The notes below the pieces were generated by a model. The model did no database searches, had not been told where the DNA came from, and saw nothing but the letters and a program-made list of their open reading frames with translations. Positions 1 through 12,507 of a stretch of DNA of 64,000 nt are shown here, piece by piece (the first letter of the stretch is position 1; every line of letters starts with the position of its first letter). Origin of the DNA: Talpa occidentalis (taxonomy: Eukaryota > Chordata > Mammalia > Eulipotyphla > Talpidae); NCBI RefSeq assembly GCF_014898055.3, contig NW_026555331.1, positions 108,187,194-108,251,193 of the forward strand, written 5' to 3'. Both the position numbers and the translations under genes were made by a program.

Positions 1-169
1 GAACAGGCAGATATACTGAAATACACTGCTGAGGGGAGCAGCAGGCGAGTCAGGAGAGTTCTGCTGCACCATGTGGGTTGCTCCCTGGCCGGGTATCAAA
101 CTTGTGCTGCAGAGGCTATGGATTGCTTCATAGTGCGGTGCTTAACACCTTGCACCACCAGGGAGGGCC
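1..169 (-). repeat. tRNA-derived SINE, group A, cut by window start
   Basis: Reverse complement of the window's dominant SINE. The body is followed by the reversed head, ending in 'caccaccagggagggcc'. The AATAAA tail lies outside the window, so no target-site duplication (TSD) can be checked. Not a gene; the short frames across it are chance. Confidence 0.9.
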
Positions 170-187
170 AGCTTGTCAGTTTTTGTA

Positions 188-560
188 AAGTCTTCAAGCT
201 AAGACTTGTTTTCACATTTTTAAGTTATTGAAAAAAATTTGAAAGAAAGTGTGCCTGGTGACACATTAAAACTATATGAAATTCAAATTTCAGTGTCCAC
301 AAATAAAGTTTTATTGGAAATAGCTGTGTTCATTTATTTGCATGTTGTCTGTAAGTACTTTTAAACCATAAGGCAGAGTTGCCTAGATGTGCCTGAGACT
401 GTACAAAGCCAAAAATATTTACTATCTGACCCTTCACAGAAAATGCTTGCTGATTGCTGGATGATAGTAAATATCTTACACCTATCCAGGCTTGGATAAT
501 TTGTAGTTTTATTATATTTGCTTTCAAATTTAAGTTTGGAAAATTTTGATTTTCTCTAAC
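188..560. mobile_element. hAT-like non-autonomous DNA transposon remnant
   Basis: Contains the dispersed mammalian motif 'tatatgaaattcaaatttca' followed by a region around 'aataaagttttattggaa' and ending with 'atttactatctgaccctt'. A second copy lies at 12.5-12.8 kb. I recall this as a hAT-type element with termini like 'cagcaaac...', but the exact family name is from memory and uncertain. Terminal inverted repeats and the 8-bp TSD are not clear here. Confidence 0.6.
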
Positions 561-569
561 TGTTAAAAT

Positions 570-1325
570 GGATTCTAACAATTAAGGCACAGCAACAAAT
601 GTTTGAGGAAGAAAGTAAGGCGGGGAGAGAACACAACATATCAATAATCTGATCCAATCATTAGTCAATATTAATTTCTCCTAGCTTCATCCCAAGAAAT
701 TAGAATAAGCACTCAACTCAGTACCTAAATTGGCTCATAGCTCGTGGATCAAACAAGGTCCTTCAAAATACAACAACCATAAAGGAAAGAACTTAAAATA
801 ATTTAAATCTGGGTCTCTCTCACAGTCAGGCATTCTGGGGTTCCTTGTCATCAAACTTTCAGAATATCATCAAAACCTCGCTCTTATTTGGTGTTACAAA
901 GTCAAAGATTGAATTACTTTTAATTCAAGAAACAGTAAAACTTCACTTTTAACCTCCAATAGTTTCATCTCTATAAACAGTCCTCCCCAAGCCCTCCATC
1001 CCCAGATCAGAACCTATAAGTCATTACTGGCCCCTCTGTCTCGCTCATCTAAACAGCACTCGGTCCTGGGGGAGTATTACCCAAATGTCTAGCATCTGCC
1101 CATTCCCCTCTATGTTCTCCCCTCCTGGCTGTCCAGACTGTGCTGTCTCTCACATCAGTGTCACTACAGTCTCCCAGCTCCCTACATTGCTTACATTCTT
1201 GCTCCAAGCAAGCACCAAGTAAACCTCCAACAGTTTGGCAAACTACATTTTGCCAAAAAAGAAAAGTCAAATTAGTGATTCCTCTGTCTGTAGCACAGCC
1301 TTTCAATCTTCCTCTTTAATACAGA
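570..1325. other. No gene or recognised repeat
   Basis: AT-rich low-copy sequence. A minus-strand frame at 1049-1306 has no recognisable domain and I treat it as chance. Confidence 0.6.
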
Positions 1326-1335
1326 TGGCAATTTT

Positions 1336-1597
1336 TTTTTTTAAGATTTACTTATGCGTATAAGAGCTGGAGTGCAGGCCAGAATTGGGGGTGTGTGAGA
1401 GGATTCACCAGAGTTAGAGTGCGGAGCAGGACAGGTGGATCTACTGAAATACACAGCTGAGGGGAGCAGTGGGCAAGACATCAGAGGTTTGCTCCACCAA
1501 GTGTGTATCTCCCTGGCTGGGGATTGAACTCGTGCTGCAGTGGCTGAAAATAGCTTCATAGTGCTGAGACTTATCCCCTTGTGCCACCAGGGAGGCC
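1336..1597 (-). repeat. tRNA-derived SINE, group A
   Basis: Full-length reversed copy. A poly-T/tail at 1336 precedes the body, and the head ends 'ccaccagggaggcc' near 1597. The direct repeat 'tggcaatttt' flanks it (1326-1335 and 1605-1614), with seven extra bases next to the head. It is diverged, so this is an older copy. Confidence 0.9.
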
Positions 1598-1946
1598 GTA
1601 CTTTTGGCAATTTTAACAGGTGAGCTTGCATTTGATAAGGTTTTCCAAGACTATAGCAAGTATTTAAGCTCAATTTAAACCTGACTTCCACCTGCCCACA
1701 CCCTTCAAGCCATCACTATCATGGTGTCCCATTATCTACAGTGACCACTAACTTCCTGCTGTTTCAACACTACACAAAACTAGTCTCATAGACATAAAAC
1801 TTGAACGTGGCCATGACAACTATGGCAGGGAGAGAGGATCTTTGGCTCCGGAACTATGGGATTCCACAGCAGGGGAGGGAACGCAGGCCTTGTGGCAATC
1901 CCAGCTGGCCTTCCATTTCACCACAGAAAAGAAAATCACAGCTATC

Positions 1947-2214
1947 GGGCCTCCCTGGTGGCACAAGGGGTTAAGATGCAACCTACAAAGCTATTAGCAA
2001 CCACTGCAGCACACGTTTGATCCCCAGCCAGGGAGCTACCCACATGGCACAGCAGTCCTCTCCTGACTCGCCCTCAGCAGTGCATTTCAGTCAATCCACC
2101 TGTTCTGTTCCCCACTCTGTCTCTGGAGAATCCTCTCCCCCCCTACACACACACTTCTGGCTTGTACCCAAGCTCTTGTATACATAAATAAATAAATCTT
2201 AAATTAAAAAAAAG
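1947..2214 (+). repeat. tRNA-derived SINE, group A, with 14-bp TSD
   Basis: Head 'gggcctccctggtggcac', body, then 'aataaataaatctt' tail. A perfect TSD 'aaatcacagctatc' lies at 1933-1946 and 2215-2228, so both element ends are exact. The body holds an internal 'cacacacac' stretch. Confidence 0.95.
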
Positions 2215-2539
2215 AAATCACAGCTATCTTGGAAAAGGTGTATTTGAACTATAGTTCCTAATGATTTCAACTGCCTCCAACCTTTATCTGGTGTGCCCTA
2301 GACTCCCTGTGGCTCAGCCAAGCATACATCCCACTGCGCAATAAAGGCACAGATGCTGGGAATTGCCTGCAGTAGGGTTCACAGCTCCAACAGCAAGCTG
2401 CAAATGACCCTGCAACCAGTAAATTACATACATATCAAAGTCAACCAAAATAGATTCTGATTCACAAATTTGGGGTAGGGGTGGGGAGTAGGGAATCTAA
2501 GCATCAGGGTTTTGTGTAACTTTCATGTACACACAGAGA

Positions 2540-2725
2540 AAGAAATCTCTCTCCTTCTAAAGAATCCACCGATCCCACCAGTTCAGGACCCTACCCTTAC
2601 AACCCCATTTAACTTTCACTGCCTCCATAAGGTCCTATCTACAAATACAGTCACAGTGGGAATTAACGTTTCAACATCAGAAGGGGCGGGGTTGGGGTGA
2701 GGTGCACACAATTCAATCCATGGCA
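2540..2725. repeat. MaLR-like LTR fragment
   Basis: Shares the pattern 'cctccataaggtcctatct...aaatacagtcaca...caatccatgg' with the longer copy at 20.54-20.86 kb. It matches a mammalian LTR-like repeat I recall as ERVL-MaLR. Family naming is from memory. No internal region is seen. Confidence 0.5.
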
Positions 2726-4930
2726 GACATGGTATTTATACAGGACACTGACTTCTGTTACTACGAGCCTGTGAGAAAAGAACTGCCATCCAGGTCAGAC
2801 CATATAAAGCATCTTTATTAGCATTGGTATATTTCAAAGCTAGCCTAAATTCTAGTGACAAACCAGGGATGAGAACCGCTGCTGACTTGCAACATGTACC
2901 CCAAACACTCTGGTCTGTTCCCAACCTGTTTTCAGCATCACGTTTCTATGTGGCTTCTGAATTAAGCCCATGTCTTTCTGTGACAAACCCCACCATGTGC
3001 CATTGGCAATGTATTTGGCTTCCCTGCTTGAGTCCTGCTTTCTCTCAAAAACCTGGCTTAGGTATACCCTATCAACTCTTCTCACTTCAGACTTCCTTGA
3101 GAGGCTGCTGACATTGTGTGTTCTGGAGAGTAAGAGAAAACAAACAAACAAACAAACAAATATTTATTGAATATGTGCTATGTGTGCCAAATCCTATATT
3201 ATTTTGCACAGCTAACATCTATGACAGACACCCAAAGTCTTGGAGGCCTGACACTACAATAAAGACTTATTTCTTGCTTATTACAAGGCACAATATAGAT
3301 TAGGAGTGGGGAGGAGAGATGCGGAGTGTTATTCTGTGAAGTTATTCAGGGATTAGGTTCCTTCCATCTGGCAAATCCCCCAACCCCTAGATCCCCACAG
3401 TTCTACACTAGAGGCCTCACATCTAGCTAGCAGGTGAAAGAAGAGGAAAAAATATAAAGGACAATGGAAAACGATTTTAGGGAGCAGGAAGGCCTAGAGA
3501 AATATATATTCCTTCTCACATTCCACATTACTCAGAATCCATATGACTATATGACATCACCCAACTGCAAAGAGGTGTGAGGAGGGAGGTCTGGGAAACG
3601 AAATTAGGAAAGAAAAGAAGGTTTGGTAAACACAGATCCATTGAAACCATAGCCTCTCTACTATTTTGACCCAATTTGACCTCCAACTCACCAGGTGCAG
3701 GCACAGTGTACATCTCTGTGCCAAGAACTAAGGTCTAAATCTGCCACCAAAAAAATAAAAAATAAAAAATCTGCCACCAATCAGAGTTTTAACCTTTCAA
3801 ACTTAGGTCCTGGCTCACTTGATCAAAATGATCACAGCCATGATATAAATTAAAACTTAGCCCCAGAAAGAATATCTCTATTTCATGTGGTCTTGGCTGG
3901 TTGTCAGTTATCACTTACAGAAAGTTTAAGGGTATAAACAATTTTAATAACACGTTATAGCTCTAGCTTCAGAAAGCAAACTAAAAATATTCTTTTAGTA
4001 GTTGAAAATTGCATCATCTTGTGACATGCTTTTCTTTCCTTTTATAGCTGGAAAACATAAATATACAGAAATACAAAAATGCCAGTATGTTAAGGGACAA
4101 AGGGAACAGCAGAGAGAAATTCAGTGAATAATCATTAGTAGACCAGCAACATTTGCCACATCAAAGATGCTTAATGTGGAGCCGGGGAACAGAGGAGTAG
4201 AATAAATACAGCGCATCCAAGGTTACAACTCACACAGCGCTAGGTCCCAGATGGATTATCCATTATTGACAGAGTAAGTGCACACCCCATGCACTTGGAC
4301 ATGGGGAGGGGAGCCTGGTTTCCTAAGGGCCTAACAGGGGTCAGATCACCATGTGCCAGGCTCTGTGCTAAATATTTTGCACACGCCTATCATGTCATGT
4401 CCTCCAGTAACAAAATGTGGAGATGGGAAATTAAAATTTCTGAGTGTGGTTCTGAAATCCCTGGGGAAAGTGACTATTCTCAGTGGCAACCTTGGAAACA
4501 GAATTATCAAGAGCACCTAGGACACTAGAACCAAAGAGAATAGACACAGAGCCCAAAAGGGAATTTTTAACAAAGACTGGATCCAACTCTTTATCAAAAT
4601 GACTTGTAATGGAGAAAATCCTCCACCAAGTGTTCACTAGCAGCCAAACTCCTCTAGCACTTTCTTCCAGCTTATTGATCGTTCACCTTAAACAAGGACA
4701 AACAAGTTCCTTGTTACCAGCAAACAAGCACCTACATAGATCCACACAGCTAGCTACACACACACTCCACAATATGTGTTCTAGATGTAGCTTCTGCTAT
4801 TGATGATAATGATGAAGGATCTGGAGTTTTGGAAATGTCAAAACAACACAGTGAGAATAAAGATAAATTATATTCAAGAAAAAGGGGAACCAGCTACAAA
4901 GTAGAATACAATATGGCTAGCTGAAAGGGA
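2726..4930. other. Mostly low-copy non-coding DNA
   Basis: No gene seen. It contains an AAAC run (3139-3160), a degenerate 'tatttattgaatatgtgcta' ancient-repeat trace near 3160-3200, and the tail-only insertion at 3737-3780 annotated separately. Overlapping 60-100 codon frames on both strands at 2.8-3.2 kb look like chance. Confidence 0.55.
3737..3780. repeat. 14-bp direct repeat flanking a 16-bp A-rich tract
   Basis: The sequence 'aaatctgccaccaa' occurs at 3737-3750 and 3767-3780. Only 'aaaaataaaaaataaa' lies between the copies. This has the form of a TSD around a poly-A tail with no element body, as expected from an extremely 5'-truncated retroposition. Slippage duplication is an alternative. 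Confidence 0.75.
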
Positions 4931-4939
4931 AACTGCGTT

Positions 4940-5250
4940 TCAGAACGACAGAAAAAAAAACACACCAAAATGCTAACAGTGGTTATATCTCGGTACTGGG
5001 GTTCTAGGGAACTGGTTTTCCCAGAGTCAGTGATTTCACTCTTACCTATGGACGAAGACAGGCCCCACCCCAGCAGCCTCCCACCTAAAAACATTGGTGG
5101 AATTTAGTTTCTTCCTTTATGTATGACCTTAAATTTTCTGTGCTTACAATTAGGAAAAAAAAGGAAAGAAACATTTCTAAAGATGTTAGTACCAACATAA
5201 GCATCTAAATTATTTTCTGTATTTTTCATGTTTAAAACATTTTATAATTA
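4940..5250 (+). mobile_element. Degraded L1 3' end
   Basis: Carries the motif 'aaaatgctaacagtggttat' and 'tctcggtactgggg', followed by an AT-rich tail. These resemble old L1M-type 3' untranslated regions. No coding part remains. Confidence 0.55.
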
Positions 5251-5279
5251 ACATATATATTAAAGTAAATTATCCTGTG

Positions 5280-5432
5280 CCAGATCAAGCTCACATTCCC
5301 CATAGACTGTAAGCTTCACAAGGGCTGTGTTTGTTTTGTTCATTGATGTATTTTTTTTTTCATTCATGTATTCTTAATACCTAGTGGTGCCTCATACAGA
5401 GTCAGCAGTTAATAAATACCTGTTGAATGAAT
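5280..5432 (+). repeat. L2 3' end
   Basis: Pattern 'gactgtaagcttcacaaggg' followed by 'aataaatacctgttgaatga', the typical end of LINE L2. A T-run interrupts the middle. Ancient and non-coding. Confidence 0.75.
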
Positions 5433-6435
5433 ACATGACTTTTCTCTTTCTTGCAGCTACAAGAAATTGGGAAATTACCAAGATGGCCCTCTAAGGGATG
5501 TGATCTAACTATTCTCCATGGATCAGGGTAAATGATTCATCCTTCCACTGAATGAAGAACTCATATTCACTGTCCCAAACCTCTTGCTGCCACTTTTCCA
5601 TGAGATTTTGTTCTTCCATCATATCAGGACCTGATGGAAAAGTCAAGTAACCACATCACCTGCAACATGATCCTTTATATCATGGTGCTTTATAAAATAT
5701 TAGGCATTTTCACCATACAAGGCAAGCTGATGCTCAAAGAAAGAGTACATACTTGTGCAATTGAAATTCTAAATTATGATCATGAATTATAAAAATCTTC
5801 ATGAGTGGGAAAGCTCAGTCTCTACATTGACAAGATGACTGAAATCTCAGGATCACAAGCAAATTTTTCCAGATGTTGATTACGCTGCTGCCCCAAAACT
5901 ACAAGAGAATCAGACAGTCGGTATTATCATGATAAAAGAAGCAGTTATAGTTGGCAGTACGTGGGTGTATTAATGATTTAATGCTGAGATGCTTTTGTCA
6001 GGTATTTAAGTTACCAAAAAGCATTTTTTTTCATTGTGAGAAATTTTTGTACACACATTTGGCAGCTGAATTTTTAACAAAATGCCTCTCAAGTCAACAA
6101 CGGGCACGTGTGAGATTGAGAGGCGATTCAGTTTCCTCTTTTCACATGAGTTGCCTGTTAGCTTATTTAATTCTCCCTTGGCTTTGAAGATAATCCTCCC
6201 AACCACTAGGCATTATCTCTGACACACAGCCTCCACTCAGCAAATGGTTATGGGATTGACTCAAACGTATGACAACTGCAGCAAATCACAAGGAGAATTG
6301 AACAGTTGCAGTATGCTAGAAAGACAAGAGCACATGCTGGAAATAATAAGTGGGAAAAGATTAAAGCAAGGTGTTAGTTCAGTGATTAAATGGAAAGAAG
6401 GGAGAGGAAAGTCAATAGATCTTTCTAGTAGCTTT
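5433..6435. other. No gene or recognised repeat
   Basis: AT-rich low-copy sequence with scattered short frames and no domain I recognise. Confidence 0.55.
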
Positions 6436-6439
6436 CTTC

Positions 6440-6590
6440 ATTTGCAGCTCACATTTGTCCAGGTCCTCACTGAAGTCCAGCTACTGTGCCAGACTCTTTC
6501 ACCCACACAACTGCCTTTACCCATCTTGACAATCCTCATTTCACATGTGAAGAAACTGAGGCCAGCCACAGCAAGGTGCACATGAGGTCT
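6440..6590 (-). repeat. MIR (SINE), antisense
   Basis: Shows 'ctactgtgccagactctttc' and 'catgtgaagaaactgaggcc', the reverse-strand signature of MIR. Diverged. Confidence 0.75.
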
Positions 6591-7625
6591 GGTGAGCACC
6601 AGTCTGACTCCCCTCAGGCCTCTACCCTCCAGGCTAGGCTGCTTCCCTTTGTCTTCTGAGAGGAAGAAAAGTTCCGCACACCCCCAGCTGGTGGCCATCC
6701 CACCCATTCTTACTTTTTTCCCAAGCTCTTCCCTTTAAATGAAGTCCAAAGACATAAGTAAGCAAGGAGGACACAGGTGCTAATTCAGCCCATGGGGGAG
6801 ACTCTATTCCCTTTCTTGCCCCCACCTGGAACAGAACTATGCCCTAGGGTTTACTGTTCTTGGGCTTTCTGCCCAAGGGAGCAGGGAGCCCTTAGCCACC
6901 TCCCAACCCTCTCCCACACCTCTAGCCTCCCATGTATCTTAGATGGGCTTGGTTCACATCCACAACACTGGCATAGACCCCCCAACTCTGAGCAGCTTCA
7001 GCTTCCTGCTACAGACGGAAATGAGGAAACCCCAACCACCTTGAGCATGACTCACCCTGAAGCAGCTGCCCCTCAGGAACCTCAGACCTGCTTCCCTGGT
7101 GCCCAAATGGACCTTCCAAGCCTCTCAAAAGAGACTCTCCTGAGAAGGTGGCAGGGAGATCCAGCTGCCTCAAAGGAATGGTGGGGGGAGAAAGAAAGGG
7201 GAGAAATCCCCAAGAGTACCCAAAGGCCCAGCCTCCAAGCTCTACAGTAGCCATGTGTGGACTACAGAGGCTCCAGGCTCGGGACCTCGTCCCTGCCTCT
7301 GGCAGCCAACAGTCTAGATGGGCCGCCCAGGAGTGAACAGATGGTGACCTGAACCAGTGCCCGCACAGAGGGCTATAGAAGAAGTGGGGGTGGTCCAGAG
7401 TGAGGGGCATTAGTCCAGCCCACAACTTCCTGGAAGAAATAACATTTACACTAGTTCTTTTTTTTTTCTTTTTGAGATAAGAGTAATAAAAAGTATGAGC
7501 AAAAGTGATAGGGTTTTTTTTTAACATTACTAGTGTATTTTCCCCCTAACCATATTCACATCATTGTTATCCTACTCATTTTCATGTTAACCTGGTAAAA
7601 CACCAGCATGAGAAGGAAAAGCTCC
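6591..7625. other. GC-richer stretch with long frames on both strands
   Basis: Richer in C and G than its neighbours, with open frames of 157 codons (+, 6777-7250) and 172 codons (-, 7009-7527). The frames overlap, are Pro/Ser/Gln-rich and show no domain, signal peptide or splice context I can recognise. I do not call a gene. An unconserved exon of a long non-coding RNA cannot be excluded. Confidence 0.5.
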
Positions 7626-7631
7626 ACACTG

Positions 7632-7830
7632 GACCTCCCAGGATCGAATACCAATACCGCTCTTATTGGCCGAATGGCCACTGCCTCAGTTTCCTCCTAT
7701 AGCAATACTGCCTATGGCAGCTGTGAGGACTGAACGACTTAATACATAAGCCCTGCTTAGAGAGAGCAGTGTCTGGTACGGAACCACTCAAGAAATAGCA
7801 GCTGCTGCCATTATTGTCATTGTGGTTATG
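7632..7830 (+). repeat. MIR
   Basis: Contains 'gccactgcctcagtttcctc' and later 'agcagtgtctggtacggaac', matching the MIR core and 3' region on the + strand with considerable decay. Confidence 0.7.
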
Positions 7831-8075
7831 TTTTCACCATTGTGCGTTTCAGTGCACTTTTGCACAAGGTCTCATTGACAGAGTAACTGAAAGGGTGGGA
7901 GGTCACAGGTAAAAGGACAGGGTGAAAGGGGGGAACAGCCTGCCCTAACTAGTTAACTGTGGTTCCGGAAGCAGAACTTCTGACTGACCGTGTTATTTCC
8001 AGTGTTTCACAATACTTTATAAAGTTGTCTTAAAACCCTGAACTCTTAGGAGAAAGTTCCTTTAAAAGTCATATT

Positions 8076-8349
8076 GGGACCTCCCTGGTGGCGCAAGGGG
8101 TTATGCACCGCACTATGAGGCAATCTGCAGCCTCTGCAGCATGAGTTCGATCCCCAGGAGACTAGGGAGCAACCCACATGGCGCAGCAGACCTCTCCTGA
8201 CTCGCCCGCTGCTCCCCTCAGCAGTGTATTTCAGTCAGCCTGCCTGTTCTGTTTCCCACTCAGTCTCTGGTGAATCCTCTCACCTACCACACCTCGGGCC
8301 TGTACCCCACCTCTTGTATGCATAAATAAATAAATCTTAAAAAAAATAA
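8076..8349 (+). repeat. tRNA-derived SINE, group A
   Basis: Head 'gggacctccctggtggcgca', B box 'gttcgatcccc', and tail 'aaataaataaatctt'. A clean TSD is not evident. Moderately diverged. Confidence 0.92.
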
Positions 8350-9154
8350 ATGCCGCATTGACTTCAGTGTTACTTTTTAAGCGTGCAGGTGAGTACCCAC
8401 ACTCAGGCCAACCTATTTCACACTGGGGTTGCCCTGTGACACAAGGAGGAGAATGGCACTGGGAGATGACAACATTCCACATCTGGGGCTAACTTGAGGA
8501 TACTGGGACTCCAAGCCAATTCTCCTTCTGTGACAAAATCCCTTCATAGTCCAAAAGGCTCACAAGGTCCTTCTGGCCAACATCTGCAACAGGACACAGC
8601 CACAGCACTATGAACCTCACTTTGAAAAACACTGGCTCTGTTCCCCACTACTGACCCCAGGAAGCAATCCCCAGAGCAGTGCTTACAGCCAGCACTGCTG
8701 CGGGAGTAACTGTGGGGTAGAGGGCAGGGCTCCACATCATGAGACTGTCACTCAACAGAAAGGTAACAAGAACCCAGAAAGGGGAATGCCAGTGACCCAG
8801 AAGAGTAAAAGCAATATGCAAGCAGAGAATTTTCCCATACATCTTCTCTTCTCATCAGGACATAGGACACCCCCTCACCCCCCACTTTCCTGGCTGAAGT
8901 GACCAGGGTTGAAAGGCAGTGAGTGCAGGAGTAAAGGCAAGAAATCCTGAAATGATTAGCTTTGAGGGCATCAAGATGGACCACATTCACCTGGCTATTT
9001 TCCCACAAGGAACAGCAGCAAGAATCCTGCAGCAAGTCCTGGAGGAATTTGGCCTGGCACCCAGCGCAGCGCCCAATTGGTCCTGGTACCTGCACCCAGT
9101 GCAGCATGGGAAACTTGTGAAAAAGGCCCCAGGTCCAGCACCCAAAGATTGGGC
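8350..9154. other. No gene recognised
   Basis: Low-copy DNA. A 79-codon + frame ending at 9158 starts at GTG, not ATG, and has no recognised domain. It is overlapped by minus-strand frames of similar size, which argues that all are chance. Confidence 0.5.
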
Positions 9155-9260
9155 CTGAAGTTCAGGAGAGCTAGATTCAAATCCCAGCACCACGGCAGCT
9201 AAGTAAAAGCCTTAGTGCTGGGAGTCTTGGGTTTCCCATCATTTTAACTGATAGTGCCTA
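9155..9260 (+). repeat. Possible MIR fragment
   Basis: The stretch 'gattcaaatcccagcaccac' resembles the tRNA-like B-box region and the following core of MIR. Short and weak. Confidence 0.35.
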
Positions 9261-9959
9261 TTCCCATCATTGCAACTGATAGTGCCTGTCACTCTGTCCT
9301 CGCTCAAGTCCTTGCCAAATCGGTGGAAGGGCAAGCCTCGGGAGGATTTTGAACAAAGTCAGTCTCAGGCAGTAGGGCTTACCTTGCTCACCGGCGCCCT
9401 CAGGTTTCTCCAAGGTTTCCTCTGGGCTGTGCCACCCCTCTGCAGCTGCTCTCCTCCTGGCTTCTGTCTCTATCAGCAGAGAAAAGAAACATGCCCTGTT
9501 AGGAACTAGAAGATAACCAGAGGAGGGCAGCCTGGGCCCTCTGTCATGTCTGCTTCAGTTGACAGGCAGAGTCTCTGTCCACCGTGCTCCTCCTGTGCTC
9601 CCTAAGCCCAGCACCCTCTTGGCTAGACAACTCCCCCATGCACCTCTACTCTTTAAACTTGGTGTTCCCCAAGGTTCTATCACAGCCCCTTTCTCACTTT
9701 ACAAGTGAGGAAGCCCCATGGGTGCTGTTGACTACTGTCTCTGCAGCCAGCACATACAGAGACTGAGCTCTCTGCGCAGTGGGCAAGCCATCACTAAGGA
9801 GACCAGCTGAAAAAGCCAGGCCAACTTCCTCCAGAATCATCCCTGGAGTGATCCTGGACCTGACATACTCCTGCATTCTGAGACCACTAGTTCAGAGGGG
9901 AAGGAATGGAAAAGTAGACCAAACTCTGCCACGGAATGCCATTTGCCACAATGCTGTGA

Positions 9960-10127
9960 GCAGTTAATAATGACTCCTATTTTTCAAGTGGAAAAACAAA
10001 CTCAGAGAGGTAAAGTAATACGCCCAAGGTCACAGAGCTGGTAAGTGGCAGAGTGAGGATTTGAATACAGATCTTTAGCAGGAGTGCACTCTTCCTCACC
10101 ATGAATACTCTGATTTTGATTCCAAAA
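9960..10127 (-). repeat. MIR, antisense
   Basis: Clear reverse MIR pattern: 'aaacaaactcagagaggtaa', 'gcccaaggtcacagagctgg' and 'gaggatttgaatacagatct'. The SINE at 10138 inserted just beyond it. Confidence 0.85.
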
Positions 10128-10137
10128 TGAGAATACT

Positions 10138-10407
10138 GGGCCTCCTCAGTGGCACAGCAGGTTGAGCACAGCGCTGTGAAGCTGTCTGCAACCTCTGCAG
10201 TGCAGGTTCGATTCCCTGCCAGCCAAGGAGATTCCCACACGGCGTGGCAGGCCTCTCCTGCCACGCCCACTGCTTCCCTCAGCAGTGCTTTAGGTCCATC
10301 TGCTGTTCTACTCCCCACTCTGTCTCTGGTGAATCCTTTCACCCTCCCGCGCCTCTGGCCTATACCCCAGCTATTGTATAAATAAAAAATAAATCTTTTT
10401 AAAAAAG
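10138..10407 (+). repeat. tRNA-derived SINE, group C, with 10-bp TSD
   Basis: Head 'gggcctcctcagtggcacag' and B box 'ggttcgattcc', followed by the usual body and 'aaataaatctttt' tail. The TSD 'tgagaatact' lies at 10128-10137 and 10408-10417. Confidence 0.93.
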
Positions 10408-10417
10408 TGAGAATACT

Positions 10418-11361
10418 CCTACAGGAATTTTTCTTAAGATTGTGTTTAATTATATCTATTTTATGTTAACTGAAAATATTTTCTCTCAGTTTATATAGCT
10501 TTTATGCCTCCTGAGCATTAATAAATAAAACTCAATTACATACTTCATTATCCCAAAGCCCAGAATGAATGGGGTGGATGAAAGCTCTCCCAGAATGCAA
10601 GACTTTGCTGATGACAACCCAGCCAGACTGGGGACAAGATAGTCAAGGTGATATTAGGCCAATGCAATGAGTGTTAATTGGCCAACCAACTGTTCTTCAA
10701 CCTACTAACTGACAGATGATTGACTCATCAAACCTTTATTTGGAGTAACATATTGTAAAGTTTACAAAGATTTGGATTTCAGTCAAACCACCCAATGGAT
10801 ACTATATTTCTAGAATGACATCTGTTTGTGTATTTTGAATTTCAAGTATCATGTTTGTCACAAATAGCAAATTTTTTATAAGAATAGAATGGGCTTTTCT
10901 CATCCAGTGCATTTCATCCCTTTTTTCTACTCTTTTTGGCTGGTGGATTTGCTTTCTGGGTGAAAAAGAAAAAAGGTGGAGTTGAAATAACAAGCATGGG
11001 ATTATGAACATTGTCATATTCGTATCCACATGGCCCACAGGGGCACACAGGCATTCATACTCCTGCACACATTCACCCACACACATTTATTTCATGAGAA
11101 TAAAAGTTTCACTTGAGTGTTAATTTTCATCTACTGATGTCAATTACATGGACCGAGTCCTGATTCAAACTTAGATCTAACTTGCCCCAGTAGCCATGAA
11201 TTTGGGAGCAGGGAAAGGTTTACAGATAAACTTCACAATCCTACAGCAGTCCCCAGCTCTCCTTCTGATCTGCTATTATCAGCCAAAGAAGAATTGCTCA
11301 AAAAAAAAGGAATAAAACCTTGGAGAGAATCATGGCAACTTCAGTCACTATGACAGGTACT

Positions 11362-11363
<2 letters not shown>
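10418..11363. other. No gene or recognised repeat
   Basis: AT-rich unique-looking DNA. The 94-codon minus frame at 10802-11086 has no recognised domain. Confidence 0.55.

Positions 11364-11418
<55 letters not shown>
11364..11418. repeat. (CA)n microsatellite, about 27 units
   Basis: Uninterrupted CA dinucleotides, the longest pure microsatellite in the window and likely polymorphic. Confidence 0.98.
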
Positions 11419-11420
<2 letters not shown>

Positions 11421-12505
11421 TACCCTCCCTCCCTTCTTTTGAAGAAACAGCCTCTGCTGCAGCACAGTCATGGGGCAAAGCCATGCAATATCAGCCTGGT
11501 TCTGATGTGCCAGAAGTCAGCACAGGTTCGCTTCAAAAGGAAGAATAATTCACATAAGCATATGAGAGAGGAAAGAATGGAGGAGGGCAACCTTTAGTCA
11601 AATTACTTTGGGAGGACTGTGGAAATGTCACCATATTATGTTAATTTCTCCAGCATGCATAAAATAGGTGCCCCAGATTTGTGGATCATCTGTGACTTCT
11701 TCCAGCTTTCTCTCCAAGGCATCATTCAATAGTTCAAATCTATTGTATTTCTAAAGCGAGACACTAGTAACACATCAGCAGACAATGGAGACAAGAGAAA
11801 TGGAAGAGACAGGAGTGAGACGCTATCCTAGGCATTTCTGACAGCTTAGCAGTGGACACTAGACCTAATTCCAAATTTCTCATAGCTCTATTGCTCTATA
11901 AATCGATGGATAGGGTTGTGTCAGAATAACTTTCATCTGTCACAGAAGGCTGTGCTGTCAAACCAGCTGCTAGCTAGAAATAGCTAACAACAACAAAAAA
12001 GCCCCAATTTGTGTTCACAGATTTCCTTTGTCAATTTCCACGGTATAAATACTCCCACCATTACAGACTTTGAGCAACCAGACATCTTTAAACTCCATTG
12101 GGGCGAGAGACAATGTGTATATTTGTGTGTCGTGAGCCGGGTTGAGCTGGTCTTAGCACCACTGTATGAAGTTCTTATAGTGAGTGTCAGAAACTGGGAG
12201 AGCCAAGGGCTGGCTGGGTGGGAAATACCAGCCGTGAGGATATGAGGTCTAGGGCACTTGGAAAATGAGTGCTTAAGCTCTAGAAGACTGTAGCAATCAG
12301 GGTGGTTCTCAAACGGTAAAGCCTTAAAAGTAAACTGGGGGCAAGTAGGACTATAAACCATGGAACCCAGCCAGAGAGTCAGGAGGAAAAAGCACCAGAA
12401 AAGAGCCCCAAGGTGACCACGTGCTGACCTCTGCTCCAACCCTCTCCACAACCAACAGTAGCTGTCCTGTCACACCTCCCACCCGCTGTGCACTCCTGCA
12501 GGCAT
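11419..12505. other. No gene recognised
   Basis: Low-copy DNA. The 155-codon minus frame (11984-12451) and a 78-codon + frame overlap each other and carry no recognised domain. Confidence 0.55.
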
Positions 12506-12507
12506 CT

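Noticed and set aside
6777..7527. Overlapping 157- and 172-codon frames on opposite strands
   Set aside because: Biased composition, no recognised domain or splice context, mutually overlapping. A GC-richer patch gives such frames by chance.
8919..9158. 79-codon + frame with a protein-like look
   Set aside because: Starts at GTG, has overlapping minus frames of equal length, no domain recognised.
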